Origin: Haliotis asinina
Lineage: Eukaryota > Mollusca > Gastropoda > Lepetellida > Haliotidae
Reading direction: 5' to 3'
NCBI RefSeq assembly: GCF_037392515.1
Contig: NC_090280.1
Span: 19,387,618 to 19,451,617, forward strand
DNA length: 64,000 nt
In this document: in pieces, positions 43,400 to 53,345 of the stretch
Layout of the letters: each line of letters starts with the position of its first letter
Position numbering within the stretch: position 1 is the stretch's first letter
Position numbers and translations under genes: made by a program
The notes under the pieces: model-generated
What the model was told of the DNA's origin: nothing
Databases searched by the model: none
What the model saw: the letters and a program-made list of their open reading frames with translations, nothing else

Positions 43400-46300
43400 A
43401 TGTCTACTGTAAGCGAGCTCAAGCGGGTCGCAAAACAGAGAGGTGTTATCGGGTATTCTAGAATGCGGAAGTCAGCATTGTTGAGATTACTAGGTTTAGA
43501 AGCCCCTCCTACGGTAAAACAATTAAAAGCTCAAGCAAAACAGCTTGGATACACGGGTTATTCAAACCTGGGGAGAGCCGGGTTAACCGCATTGTTATCA
43601 CATGCCCCCGTAGCACGTCCCACTGTAAAACAACTGAAAGCCGAGGCACACGATTTGGGTTTAGGCGGGTATTCCCGTATGAGAAAACCACAGCTTTTAG
43701 AATTATTACGACAGAATAGAGCTATTGACCTACAGTTCGTGAGCACTGAGCGCGCTGTAGGCAACTATTTGAGAGGTTGGCGCATGGACGTTGATAGAAA
43801 TATAGACATTACAGATATCAAGCCTCTGATAGCTGATAAGGTCAACCAGGAACTAAATAATCTAGGAAGTATCAAGTTTCAGATCACAGTGAAAATGTCG
43901 CTCGATAAGCAGGTTGGGGGCCCCACAGGGGCCACTGAGTATGTTCAGCCTTACTTCCGAGGCCAACAAGAGGTCGTCACACATGCAGAGACCATTGACG
44001 CATCAATCGATACAAGTTTTCAGCAGATACGAGAATACCTAGAACGCTACACACACTTAGGGTCCGGGTGGGCTGTAGATAAAATCGATAATGTCTATCT
44101 AGACATAGCTAAATACGTGCCGTTCAGAGGCGGGTCATACCTAGCCTTACCTCCCTACTATAGAAACAAACATGCCATAGTAAACGTTAAGAATAGAGGA
44201 AACGATTGCCTGAGGTTAGCTATCAGGTCAGCCTTATTTCCAGCTGACACTAATCCGAACAGGCCTTCTAATTATCCTCAGGATGATGGGCTTAATTGGG
44301 ATGGTATAGATGAACCAACCCCAATATCCCAGATCACTAAAGTAGAAAAACAGAATAATCTGGCTATAAATGTCTTTGGGCACGAAGGTAACACAACAAT
44401 AGTACACAGGGTCAGCACGGTGAAGGATTGCCAAATTATCAATATATTCATGATCCAGCGAGGTGACAAGTATCACTACACATGGATAAAACACTTTAGC
44501 AGGCTGTTGTATGACCAATCGGCACACAGAGAAAAGACCCACTTCTGTGAACGATGCCTACATGGCTTCAGTCGAGCTGATTTATTAGAATCCCACCGGG
44601 ATGATTGTCAAGGTGTGGGGCAGACGGCCATACGAGTCGACATGCCTAAGGAAGGTGAAAATATCCTAAAATTCAGTAACCACAAGAACCAAATGTCTGT
44701 GCCTTATATCATATACGCCGACTTCGAAGCCTTAGTTGTGGGTGGGGATTCCCCCACACCCCCTAGTGGGGGTAGCTTCACCCACAAGACACAAGAGCAT
44801 AAAGCCTGTTCGTTTGGATACATTGTCGTCCGTTGTGACGGGGAAACGAAAGCTCCGGTAGTGTATAGGGGCCCTGACGCGGCTGAAAGGTTTCTAAAGT
44901 GTTTGCAGGAGGAAGAAAAAATTATTAGAAATGCATTGTATAGAATCGCTCCCATGCGTATGACCCGAGCCGACAGGCTAGCTCACGCTAGTAGCACTAA
45001 CTGTCACGTGTGCGACTCACCACTTAACGGTGATTCGGTGAGAGATCACTGCCACATAACTGGTAAGTATAGAGGCGCCGCTCACAACGCGTGCAACCTC
45101 AAGCTTAAAATCAACCCTAAGACAATAAACATCCCCGTTGTCTTTCACAACTTGAGAGGGTACGACTCACACTTGATCATGCAGGCCATCGCGAAAATCG
45201 ATGGTAATATAACGTGCATCCCCAACAACATGGAGAGATACATCTCCTTCAGCTTAAACGGACTTAGGTTCATTGACTCGTTTCAGTTCCTCCTGTCGTC
45301 ACTCGACAGTCTGGTCAAGGCCAACAATACCTTCCCTATCACCGATCGATACACAGACGCCGAGACTAGACCCCTGCTTATGAGGAAGGGTGTGTACCCC
45401 TATGAGTACATGGATAGTTGGGCCAAGTTCACCGAGACCAGACTACCCCCTATTGACTGCTTTTATAGCAAGCTGAATGAGGCGTCCGTCTCACGAGATG
45501 ATTACTCGCACGCGACTAACGTATGGAATAAACTGGGTTGTAAGAACCTGGGTGATTATCACGACCTGTACTTGAGGACAGATGTACTGCTGTTAGCCGA
45601 CGTGTTTGAAACGTTCAGGCGGACCTGTTTAAAGCAGTATAAACTCGACCCCGCATGGTATTACACCAGCCCAGGTCTGTCGTGGGACGCCTTGCTTAAA
45701 AAGACCGGAGTTAATTTGGAATTGCTCACAGATTACGACATGCACCTATTCATTGAGAAAGGCTTGCGAGGTGGGATTTCCATGGCATCCAAACGATACG
45801 CTAAAGCAAATAATCAATACGTGAAAGGTTACGATCCTAACAAACCAACCAATCACATTCTCTACCTCGACGCAAACAACCTGTACGGCTGGGCCATGAG
45901 TCAGTATCTACCTACAGGGGGATTCGAATGGGTACCCCACGTTGATGTTATGGGGGTTGCACCAGATTCGAACAAAGGTTATATCCTCGAGGTTGACTTA
46001 GAGTATCCCAAGGAATTACACACATCGCACAACAGCTACCCCCTGGCCCCCGAACGTATGAGGGTTAACCCAGACTGGATGTCTGAGTACCAACATAACT
46101 TGTCAGGTGGGCGTGTGACAGACGTTGAAAAACTCGTGCCTAACTTAATGAATAAGACCAAGTACATCGTTCACTATCGCAACCTACAGCTGTACCTGTC
46201 GTTGGGTATGAGGCTGACCAAAATACACAGGGTGCTCATGTTCGACCAGAGTCCATGGATGGAGCCCTACATCAGAATGAACACAGACCTACGAAAAAAA

Positions 46301-47099
46301 GCCACCAGTGATTTTGAGAAAAATCTCTACAAGCTCATGAACAACTCGGTGTTTGGTAAGACTATGGAGAACCTGAGGAAACGCGTGACCGTGAAGCTGG
46401 TTCGGTCGAGTGAGGAAGACCGAGATTGATAGCCAGTCCGGCATTCAACCGTAGTAAGATATTCACAGACAACCTGGTTGCCCTACACATGAAGAAAAGT
46501 CACATAAAATTCAACCGGCCTGTTTACGTGGGGATGAGCATCCTCGATTTATCCAAACACCTGATGTACGACTTTTACTACAACGAGCTCAAGAAACAGT
46601 ACGGCGACAGGTGTGAAGTGCTGTACACTGACACGGATTCCCTGCTGATGGAGATTCGAACCGAGGACGTGTACGAGGACATGAAAAAACACCTCGATTT
46701 ATACGACACCAGCGACTACCCTAAGACCCATGCCATACACAGTACAGTAAATAAAAAGGTCCAGGTAAGATGAAGGACGAGTGTGCTGGCACACCCATAG
46801 CCGAGTACATAGGTTTGAGACCTAAGATGTACTCCATACTGAAAGCCGACAATAGTGAGATCCGGAAGGCTAAGGGGGTTAAGAAGTATGTGGTGAAACA
46901 ACACATCAAACACGCCAGATTCAAGGAAGCCCTGTTCAAGACCCGTACCTTTAGGCATAAAATGAACACACTTAGAAGTGATTGGCATAAGATATACGGA
47001 CTGACTATAAACAAGACGTCCCTGTCGCCTATGGACACGAAACGTTGGATAGCTATTGATGGGATAAACACATATGCATATGGACATGAAAAAATTTGA
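43400..47099 (+). pseudogene. Polinton protein-primed DNA polymerase B region (broken)
   Basis: This region encodes the family-B DNA polymerase that copies the element from a protein primer. In order it shows three SAP-like repeats (LKxxAKxxGxxGYSxxxKxxLL) and a C2H2-like finger (CERCLHGFSRADLLESH). Next come an exonuclease I motif (YADFEALV) with a nested Cys/His endonuclease-VII-like knuckle (CHVCDSP...RDHCHITGKYRG) and an exonuclease II motif (HNLRGYDSH). The polymerase motifs follow: DANNLYGWAMSQ, NSVFGKTMEN and YTDTDSLLM. The gene is not open throughout and carries about two breaks, so it is treated as a fossil. It lies between the zinc-binding-like gene and the integrase, with which its end overlaps slightly. 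Confidence 0.85.
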
Positions 47100-47991
47100 G
47101 GCTATTTACTACAGCCCGCGTGGGTACTGGAAAGGAGCTAGCGCAGTAGATAAGCTAGCTAAAATAGCGCGAGTACCCCCGGAGGAAGCCAAAGCGTGGC
47201 TTGGAAAACAAGCCCTGTGGCAGATCTATTTGCCTGCACCACGCTACGTGCCTAGAAGGAGGTTCGGTATTAACATACCTAATAGCGTTCACCAGGCAGA
47301 CCTACTGTTCCTACCCCACGACAAGAGGTACAAGTATGCCTTAACCGTAGTGGACGTAGCCAGTCGTTACAAGGAAGCCGAACCCTTGACCACGAAAGAT
47401 TCGGCCCAGGTAGCCAGAGGATTCGAACGTATATACAAACGCAGTCCGCTGACGTGGCCAACAGAGCTGCAAGTTGACCCCGGACGGGAGTTCATGGGTG
47501 CCGTGTCACAACTGCTAGCCAAACACGATACAAAGGTCAGACGTGGCACGGCCGGAGCCCATCGCAGCCAAGCCATAGTTGAGAGATTTAATAGGACTTT
47601 AGCTGAGCGCTTGTTCGGCTATCAGTATGCTAGGGAGATGGCCACCCCTGGAAAACGATCGACTGAATGGGTCACGAGGTTACCCAAGGTGGTGTCGGCA
47701 ATCAACCATGAAGTCACCCGTCTCACCGGTAAGAAACCGGCAGACGCTATCAAACTAAAATCAATAGTTGCAGAGTCGGCCGCTCCATTGCGTGGGAAGG
47801 AGAAACAGATACCAGATAGGGCCCTAGTGAGGTATCTATACCAGCCGGGGGAACACGAGGGCGATAGCCGTAAGCGAGCCACCGATCCTATATGGTCAGT
47901 CAAAACTTACAACATAGATAAAGTGGATATGAAAGCCGACGAACCTAACTTGTACTACTTGAGGGATGGGCCGGGTAGGGGTTTTTTGTAA
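47074..47991 (+). CDS. Polinton integrase (retroviral-type DDE), 305 aa
   Basis: This is the enzyme that joins element ends to host DNA. The rve fold is evident, with catalytic acidic residues in QADLLFLP, then LQVDPGREFMG and IVERFNRTLAE. The C-terminal part (IWSVKTYNIDKVDMKADEPN, in part) resembles the chromodomain-like or SH3-like tail of Polinton integrases. Its stop codon lies inside the right terminal repeat, so the last few residues are encoded by repeat DNA. The frame is open. Confidence 0.85.
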   Translation: MHMDMKKFEAIYYSPRGYWKGASAVDKLAKIARVPPEEAKAWLGKQALWQIYLPAPRYVPRRRFGINIPNSVHQADLLFLPHDKRYKYALTVVDVASRYKEAEPLTTKDSAQVARGFERIYKRSPLTWPTELQVDPGREFMGAVSQLLAKHDTKVRRGTAGAHRSQAIVERFNRTLAERLFGYQYAREMATPGKRSTEWVTRLPKVVSAINHEVTRLTGKKPADAIKLKSIVAESAAPLRGKEKQIPDRALVRYLYQPGEHEGDSRKRATDPIWSVKTYNIDKVDMKADEPNLYYLRDGPGRGFL

Positions 47992-48184
47992 GAGAAGAAT
48001 TATTGATCGTACCGTACGGCACAGTGTTACCTCCTACCAAGGCACAGTAATTACCGCCAACTTTTTTATAGTAGGGGTAATAGTAGCAAGAGCTAATGGC
48101 CCAACCAAAGCCTTATTTAGTAAAATAAGGCTTTGTAGAGACATTTCGTGAAAGTGTTTTAAAACCCCCATTCCCTATACTACT
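47969..48184 (-). repeat. Polinton terminal inverted repeat, right
   Basis: Reverse-complement partner of 34,048-34,260. It includes the hairpin at 48,107-48,134 and ends ...CCCTATACTACT before the CGTCG duplication. Confidence 0.95.
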
Positions 48185-48189
48185 CGTCG
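48185..48189. repeat. Target-site duplication, right
   Basis: CGTCG, matching 34,043-34,047. Confidence 0.75.
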
Positions 48190-48282
48190 AATCAGACTCC
48201 CCGCAGCATATTTCATACTGTCTTCTAAGAAAAGTTAACGGCAGACGTTTTGAATCAGTCCCCATTTTTTTTAATCTGAGAG

Positions 48283-48390
48283 GGCGCCTGGTAGTTAAAA
48301 CATTTGTTCGTCGATTTTGTGACCCATTTCTTGTGTCCCCCGCCCTGATATTGAAGGAATATTGCTAAAAGTAGCGTAAAACATACTCGA
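48283..48390 (+). mobile_element. Family 1 SINE, internal deletion
   Basis: It runs ggcgcctggtagttaaaacatttgttcgtcg, skips the B-box region, then continues tttcttgtgtcccccgccctgatattgaaggaatattgctaaaagtagcgtaaaac. The join suggests a deletion of the middle. Confidence 0.7.
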
Positions 48391-49314
48391 GAATTATCCT
48401 GCAGTCAGGCGATACCTACATGTTTTCCTACTGGATGCTGGAACAGTATCGACCACCGGCATGCCACTGAGTAGTTGATCGCAACATTTGTTATCGATTC
48501 CATGGCGCCTGCTCCTCACACATAGGCAGCCATAATATTGTGTCAACCATGTATGTTCTCCTGTCTGATTCTTCAGCTATCAACCGATGTCTTGGATGCT
48601 GAGGGGACATAAGTTTGTTCAGTTGTTGAAATCCATAGTACCAAATGAGTGAGTTGGGTTTTACGCCGATTTTAACAATATTCCAGCAATATTACTACGG
48701 TGGACACCAGACTCTGGCTTCACCCCAAGTATCACATGTTGCCGTCTTCACAGATGTTGATGTAGAACGACTCGGTGACGATACTTCCAAACGATTTGGG
48801 GCACATCTTGGACTATATGCCTCAGAGGGCCAGTTAAAATTGTTCAAATCCAAACATTGGTACAATACGTGAAGCCCATTTCAGGTGTCACCCCGCTGGT
48901 TGATTTTTTAAACATCAAAACCTAATCCTTTGCAATAGGTTAGAGTAGGTTATATTGTTGGTTGTTTTCTAATATTTGAGGCAGCCATATCGTTATTTCT
49001 TTCAGTGAGCAGAACATCACACCTGTAAGAGGATTCCTCCACAACAGTCGCCCACGGTGGAACGGCCAAGGTCAACCTACTGACACGAGTCCAATTTTGT
49101 TGGTGCAGCTGGAGACTGCAGGGATCTGGCACTTGGCAGCAGTGAGCCCTTTCGAATGTAAGTTGAGGCTGCTGATCTGCTTTGATGCGGCGATTTCAGC
49201 GTTTTTACCGATCTTGGGATCGCAGACAGACAGATTATTTATTATAGTTTGATCTCAAACATACATAAAATAATGGCCTTTGGTTCACATACTGCAAGCG
49301 CATGATACTGTCTT
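48391..49314. other. Spacer with SINE scraps
   Basis: A reverse family 1 piece at 48,645-48,735 (gtgagttgggttttacgccgattttaac) and a forward piece at 48,858-48,900 (ggtacaatacgtgaagcccatttcaggtgtcacc) flank unrelated sequence. No gene is seen. Confidence 0.5.
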
Positions 49315-49469
49315 GTGAGTGATTGAGTTTGGTTTTACACGGCTTTAAGCAACATCAGGGCGGGGGAACCCAGAAATGGGCTTTACACATTGTACCCAAG
49401 TGGAGTATCAAACTGTGATCTTCCACGTGACGAGACAACGCTTTAACCATTCAGCTATGCCACCACCCC
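49315..49469 (-). mobile_element. Family 1 SINE, reverse orientation
   Basis: It runs gtgagtgattgagtttggttttacac...gcgggggaacccagaaatgggctttacacattgtacccaagtgg...acgtgacgagacaacgctttaacc...gccaccacccc. Confidence 0.8.
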
Positions 49470-49869
49470 TTGCTACCATTATGACGGGTCTCACTGAAGA
49501 GATTTTGTTGGGGATTTGTCTTGCGGTTACGGACAAAGCAGTGGTGCATTAAAACTTTATTGTAAATATTAAAGGATCATTGTTATCTGATAACAATAGC
49601 ATTTGTGAATGAGCAACTGATAACAACTCGTACATGTTGTCTTTGTATGACATATAATGTCTGGATTCACTAGTCTTATGGTAGTGAAAGGGGGGTTGTC
49701 TCTCTGACAAAATAACCTTTCAGTTTCATATGAGAGATTATTCAGCTACATAATTATAACTACGATAACTCTTGTGAAGTGGGAGAAAACACTTCATTTG
49801 CTTTCATATTGTAATGTATCATACAGTGTAAATATGAAACTCTGTTTCTGTGTTGGTACCAAAGGCAAG

Positions 49870-51135
49870 ATGGCTATTTTACAGATGGATGACAGCTCAT
49901 TCGAAAACATAACTCAGGATGAGATTGACGAAATCCGCCGCCATGTCGATGAACATGGGTTGAGTGGGTTACCAAGAGTAATCCAAGAAAAGATGACCGA
50001 GTGGCAGAATGTTCCATTATCTGTCGCGGTTGTTGGCGAGTCCGGTGTGGGAAAGTCAACCTTCATCAACAGCATCCGTGGTCTGACAGCAGATGATGAA
50101 GGAAGTGCGGCTGTTGGGACAGGAGACACGACAAAGGAACCAACTATGTATCGCCATCCCTACAATGAAAAGCTGGTGTTTTGGGATCTACCTGGTGTCG
50201 GAACACCTAAGTTTCCCCAAGACAAGTCCTACCTTGGACGGGTTGGATACTCAAAATACGACTTCTTCCTCCTGCTGTCGGATGATAGATTCACATCAAA
50301 AGACATCTGGTTAGCATGGGAAATAGAGTCTTTGAAAAAAGATTACTTCTTCGTCAGGACGAAGATTGATGATGCCATGGAGAGTGCTGAGCATAGCGAA
50401 CACAACTTTTCACAATCTAAGATTCTCGAGCGAATTAAAAAGAATTGCAATGACAATTTTACGGCTGGGCAGCTGAAAAAGAGACCCGTGTACTGCATAG
50501 ATAGCTATGACAAACATACGTGGGACTACTCAAAGCTAATGGAAGACATCCTAGTTTCCTTACCTGAACAAAAGAGGAATGCACTTGTGCTGTCACTGTC
50601 TCCGCTCACAAAAGGAGTCATTAAATCTAAGACTGTGGTTCTAAAGACACGGGCGAAAAAGGTGGCACTGATATCTGGAATCCAGGGAGCAGGTACCTCA
50701 CTTATTCCAATCCCTCTTCTCGGAGGCGCGATCAGTGTATCGCTAGATATTGCTCTTCTGGCTAACGAGGTGATTTTCTACTTGAAGCAGTATGGACTGG
50801 ATGATGCGTCATTACGGGAACTTTCTTCCAGGACGAATACACCAGTGGAATACTTCAAAGATGCCCTGAAGGATGGGTCTACCATCATGGCTTCCCGCCA
50901 GTCTGTCAAAACATTCTTAACTAACATGGTCAAATCAGAGGCAGCAGAAGAGGCTGTGAAGCGCATTCCCATAGAACTGACCCGTTTTATACCAATTGTG
51001 AATGCTCTTGTAGGTGGAATCACCAATCTGGCAACAGCCTACTATATGCTGATTAAGATGATCGATGACTTGGAACAAGATGCCATGAAAGTCACTGATG
51101 CATTAATACAGGCCACCAGTTCTTGTGTGGACTAG
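49870..51135 (+). CDS. IRG-family GTPase, full length, 421 aa
   Basis: A complete immunity-related GTPase. The P loop GESGVGKST is at residues 56-64, a GTGDTT switch I segment follows, DLPG (G3) is at 106-109 in FWDLPGVGT, and TKID (G4) comes later in YFFVRTKID. The C-terminal half is the expected helical domain, with two hydrophobic stretches (SGIQGAGTSLIPIPLLGGAI and IPIVNALVGGITNLATAYY) able to meet membranes. The length of about 420 residues is normal for the family. The coding region is one exon. I prefer the ATG at 49,870 (AAGATGG context) over the upstream in-frame ATG at 49,774. ATG 49,885 (MDDSSFE) after the acceptor-like ttttacag is an equally good alternative if a 5' exon is spliced on. 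It is the fuller paralogue of the frame at 30,431, and the Polinton lies between them. Confidence 0.9.
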   Translation: MAILQMDDSSFENITQDEIDEIRRHVDEHGLSGLPRVIQEKMTEWQNVPLSVAVVGESGVGKSTFINSIRGLTADDEGSAAVGTGDTTKEPTMYRHPYNEKLVFWDLPGVGTPKFPQDKSYLGRVGYSKYDFFLLLSDDRFTSKDIWLAWEIESLKKDYFFVRTKIDDAMESAEHSEHNFSQSKILERIKKNCNDNFTAGQLKKRPVYCIDSYDKHTWDYSKLMEDILVSLPEQKRNALVLSLSPLTKGVIKSKTVVLKTRAKKVALISGIQGAGTSLIPIPLLGGAISVSLDIALLANEVIFYLKQYGLDDASLRELSSRTNTPVEYFKDALKDGSTIMASRQSVKTFLTNMVKSEAAEEAVKRIPIELTRFIPIVNALVGGITNLATAYYMLIKMIDDLEQDAMKVTDALIQATSSCVD

Positions 51136-51166
51136 GTAAATGTGGTTTCTTGTTATACTGAGTGAA

Positions 51167-51172
51167 AATAAA
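51167..51172 (+). terminator. Poly(A) signal of the second IRG gene
   Basis: AATAAA 32 bases after the stop codon, followed by A/C-rich sequence. A second near match follows at about 51,212 (cataatacataaaa). Confidence 0.6.
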
Positions 51173-51284
51173 CACATACAGTCATAATACTTGTGTCATT
51201 CTTGTCATGCATAATACATAAAATGATGGTCTTCACCCGACTGAAATGCGATCAGCAAGGCCGGCCACCCTCTGTTTCCAGATG

Positions 51285-51588
51285 TGAGTGAGTGACTATT
51301 CTTCCGCCTTTATCAGCAATATCCAGCTATATTGCAGCAGTCTGTAAATAATCGAGTCTTGACCACATCCTCTAATATCTAATTATCAACATCAGGAGCA
51401 TCCATCTACGCTAATGACATTCAGTGACATGTGTCAGAAAGCCTGTCTACCTGATCCTGTTAGTCACGGCTGGTAACAAGAGAAAAGAGCTCCACGTATT
51501 GTACCCATGTGGGGAATCGAACCCGAGTTTTCGACGTGACAAGCCAACACTTTCCCCATTGGACTTTGACTACCTCACCGCCCCGGAT
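51285..51588 (-). mobile_element. Composite of SINE pieces
   Basis: The left part (gtgagtgactattcttccgcctttatcagcaatatccagctatattgcagcagtctgt...atcgagtcttgacc) is reverse family 2-like. The right part (gtattgtacccatgtggggaatcgaacccgagttttcgacgtgac...tacctcaccgcccc, 51,497-51,585) is the reverse head of family 1. The two are joined through about 100 bases of other sequence. Confidence 0.65.
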
Positions 51589-51589
51589 A

Positions 51590-52250
51590 AGCCTGGAAAA
51601 TAACCATGTGAAAGGTCACCTAGGTAAGTGAATGTAATCAGATGTTTTAGGATTTTACAGAGGATGTCTTTGTTCTTATATCTTGGTGAAGAAAGTGGAC
51701 AATTTGTTACTACGAGAGAGTCTACAGTATGTCTGCTGATGAAGCCATACAGTAGAATATATCGGCCCAAGTATACGCTAGACTGCTGAGAAACTACAAC
51801 ACGCAGGGTCTCCAGTCAAAATTCTGTAAAGCAATTATTAAATAAGTTTTATAAACTATGTAGGAAAAACATGTAACTAGTCGAAGAAGCGTAAGTCAAA
51901 TACGTCAACATCTTCATATTGAGGGACACGATGTTTTGGAGCATATACCTAGTCCTTCATCTCAAACCAAAGAAGCTGTCAGCCATCACATTCTTGCCTT
52001 TGTGTGTATCATTTCTAAACGCTGCTCAAAGTAGGCCAGAGAACAATATTTATTGACACAGAAGACCGCATCACAGCATTCAGCTGAAAGACATTCCAAG
52101 AGGCACCTGTGTAATCTCAGTATTATTGTTTATGCATTCAAACATTTCGCTTCTTCAGTCCCTTTCGGATGAGAGCACGAATCTCTTGAAAGAGTCAGTT
52201 AACACCTCACGTTTACGCATTTTACGAATGTACACTTTCATTTGGACGGG
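51590..52250. other. Spacer without a supported gene
   Basis: AT-rich sequence with short open frames only. I see no motif or repeat family. Confidence 0.45.
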
Positions 52251-52255
52251 ATTTG

Positions 52256-52345
52256 GTGGGGTAGTCGAGTGGTTAAAACGTTTGCTCTTCACTTTCGATT
52301 CCACACATGAGTACAATATGTGACTCCTATTTCTGGTGTGGACCA
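52256..52345 (+). mobile_element. Family 1 SINE head, short
   Basis: It runs ggtggggtagtcgagtggttaaaacgtttgctcttcactttcgattccacacatgagtacaatatgtg, then ttctggtgtgg. It is diverged. Confidence 0.7.
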
Positions 52346-52765
52346 CCGTCTGCATCTACGTAAGTACTTATAATTTGGTCTCATTGCACCACCTATTGCA
52401 GGTACATAAATATCATATTGACATGGAATTAGCCCCATTTCAGTTTCAATACCTTCAGCCTCCCGATTCACAAAGCATTCGCGACTTCACGACCAGTCGT
52501 AACACAATAAGCTTACGAAGGTCGTAGTTCAGCGCATTGTGGATATGAATCCGGCTTTCTTTTGATTATTACGGTATGATTCAAAGATGAATTATGGCTT
52601 CAATGGATTTTTTCTTTGGGTTCAAAGATCACACTTAAAAAGCCATAAAGCGGCTTGAGAAGTCATGGTTCTAGGTACATCCACAAATAAGATAGAACAA
52701 GTAGTGAATTTATTTTGAATGTTAACGTGCGGTTGTGGGGTGCACGGTGGATCTTATGTAAGTGT

Positions 52766-52878
52766 TTTCGTTTTATGCCGATTTGAGCAATATTCCAGCA
52801 ATATCACGGCGGGGGACACTGGAAATGGGCTTCACACATCGTACGCATGTGGAGAATGGGAGACTACCTCACCGCCCC
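52766..52878 (-). mobile_element. Family 1 SINE, reverse orientation, truncated
   Basis: It runs ttcgttttatgccgatttgagcaatattccagcaatatcacggcgggggacactggaaatgggcttcacacatcg, then skips to gactacctcaccgcccc. Confidence 0.75.
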
Positions 52879-53345
52879 AGTATCTAAGCAGCTTATGTTC
52901 CAATTTTATCATTTGTCCACGAGATGTTTCTTGACAGGAGTGTTGAGCTTCATAAAAACGCATGTGTAACGAATGTTTCATGCAGCATAGATTTTATTCA
53001 AAACAAATGCAAATAAATACAAATCGAACCATCTTCGAAAGCTATATTACGACACGGAGAAAGTCTGTAACTACATCAGTGATTTATTACATATGGTGAT
53101 TTATTCATTGATATCATTGATCACCTCCAGAAAAACATGAATGTCCTTTTGTGACAGTTATCTGATTCTTTTGATATTCTCAGTTTTGAAGTTTCATACA
53201 ATTACATGAGAAATTAGAAACTACAGATTTCATTCGAAACAAGTAAATAATCCAAAATAAAAAAAAGACATCGAATGATGTCATGGAGAATGCAGTTAAC
53301 AGCAGTTGTAGTCGTCGATTTCTGGATGTCAACACTGCAGCAACT

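Larger units (their letters stand above)
34048..48184. mobile_element. Polinton/Maverick element, 14.1 kb, nearly whole
   Basis: This is a virus-like DNA element bounded by inverted repeats that begin AGTAGTATAGGG and by a CGTCG target duplication. It encodes the Polinton hallmark set: double jelly-roll major capsid protein, likely minor capsid protein, FtsK/HerA packaging ATPase, protein-primed family-B DNA polymerase and retroviral-type integrase. Accessory frames on both strands resemble those I recall from cnidarian and molluscan Polintons. I did not recognise the adenain-like protease many Polintons carry. Genes are packed tightly with short overlaps, as in viruses. The element is close to whole, with about two breaks. 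The two ends differ at about five or six positions in 213 bases, so the insertion is probably recent in evolutionary terms. Its coding DNA is richer in CpG and GC than the flanks. Confidence 0.95.
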
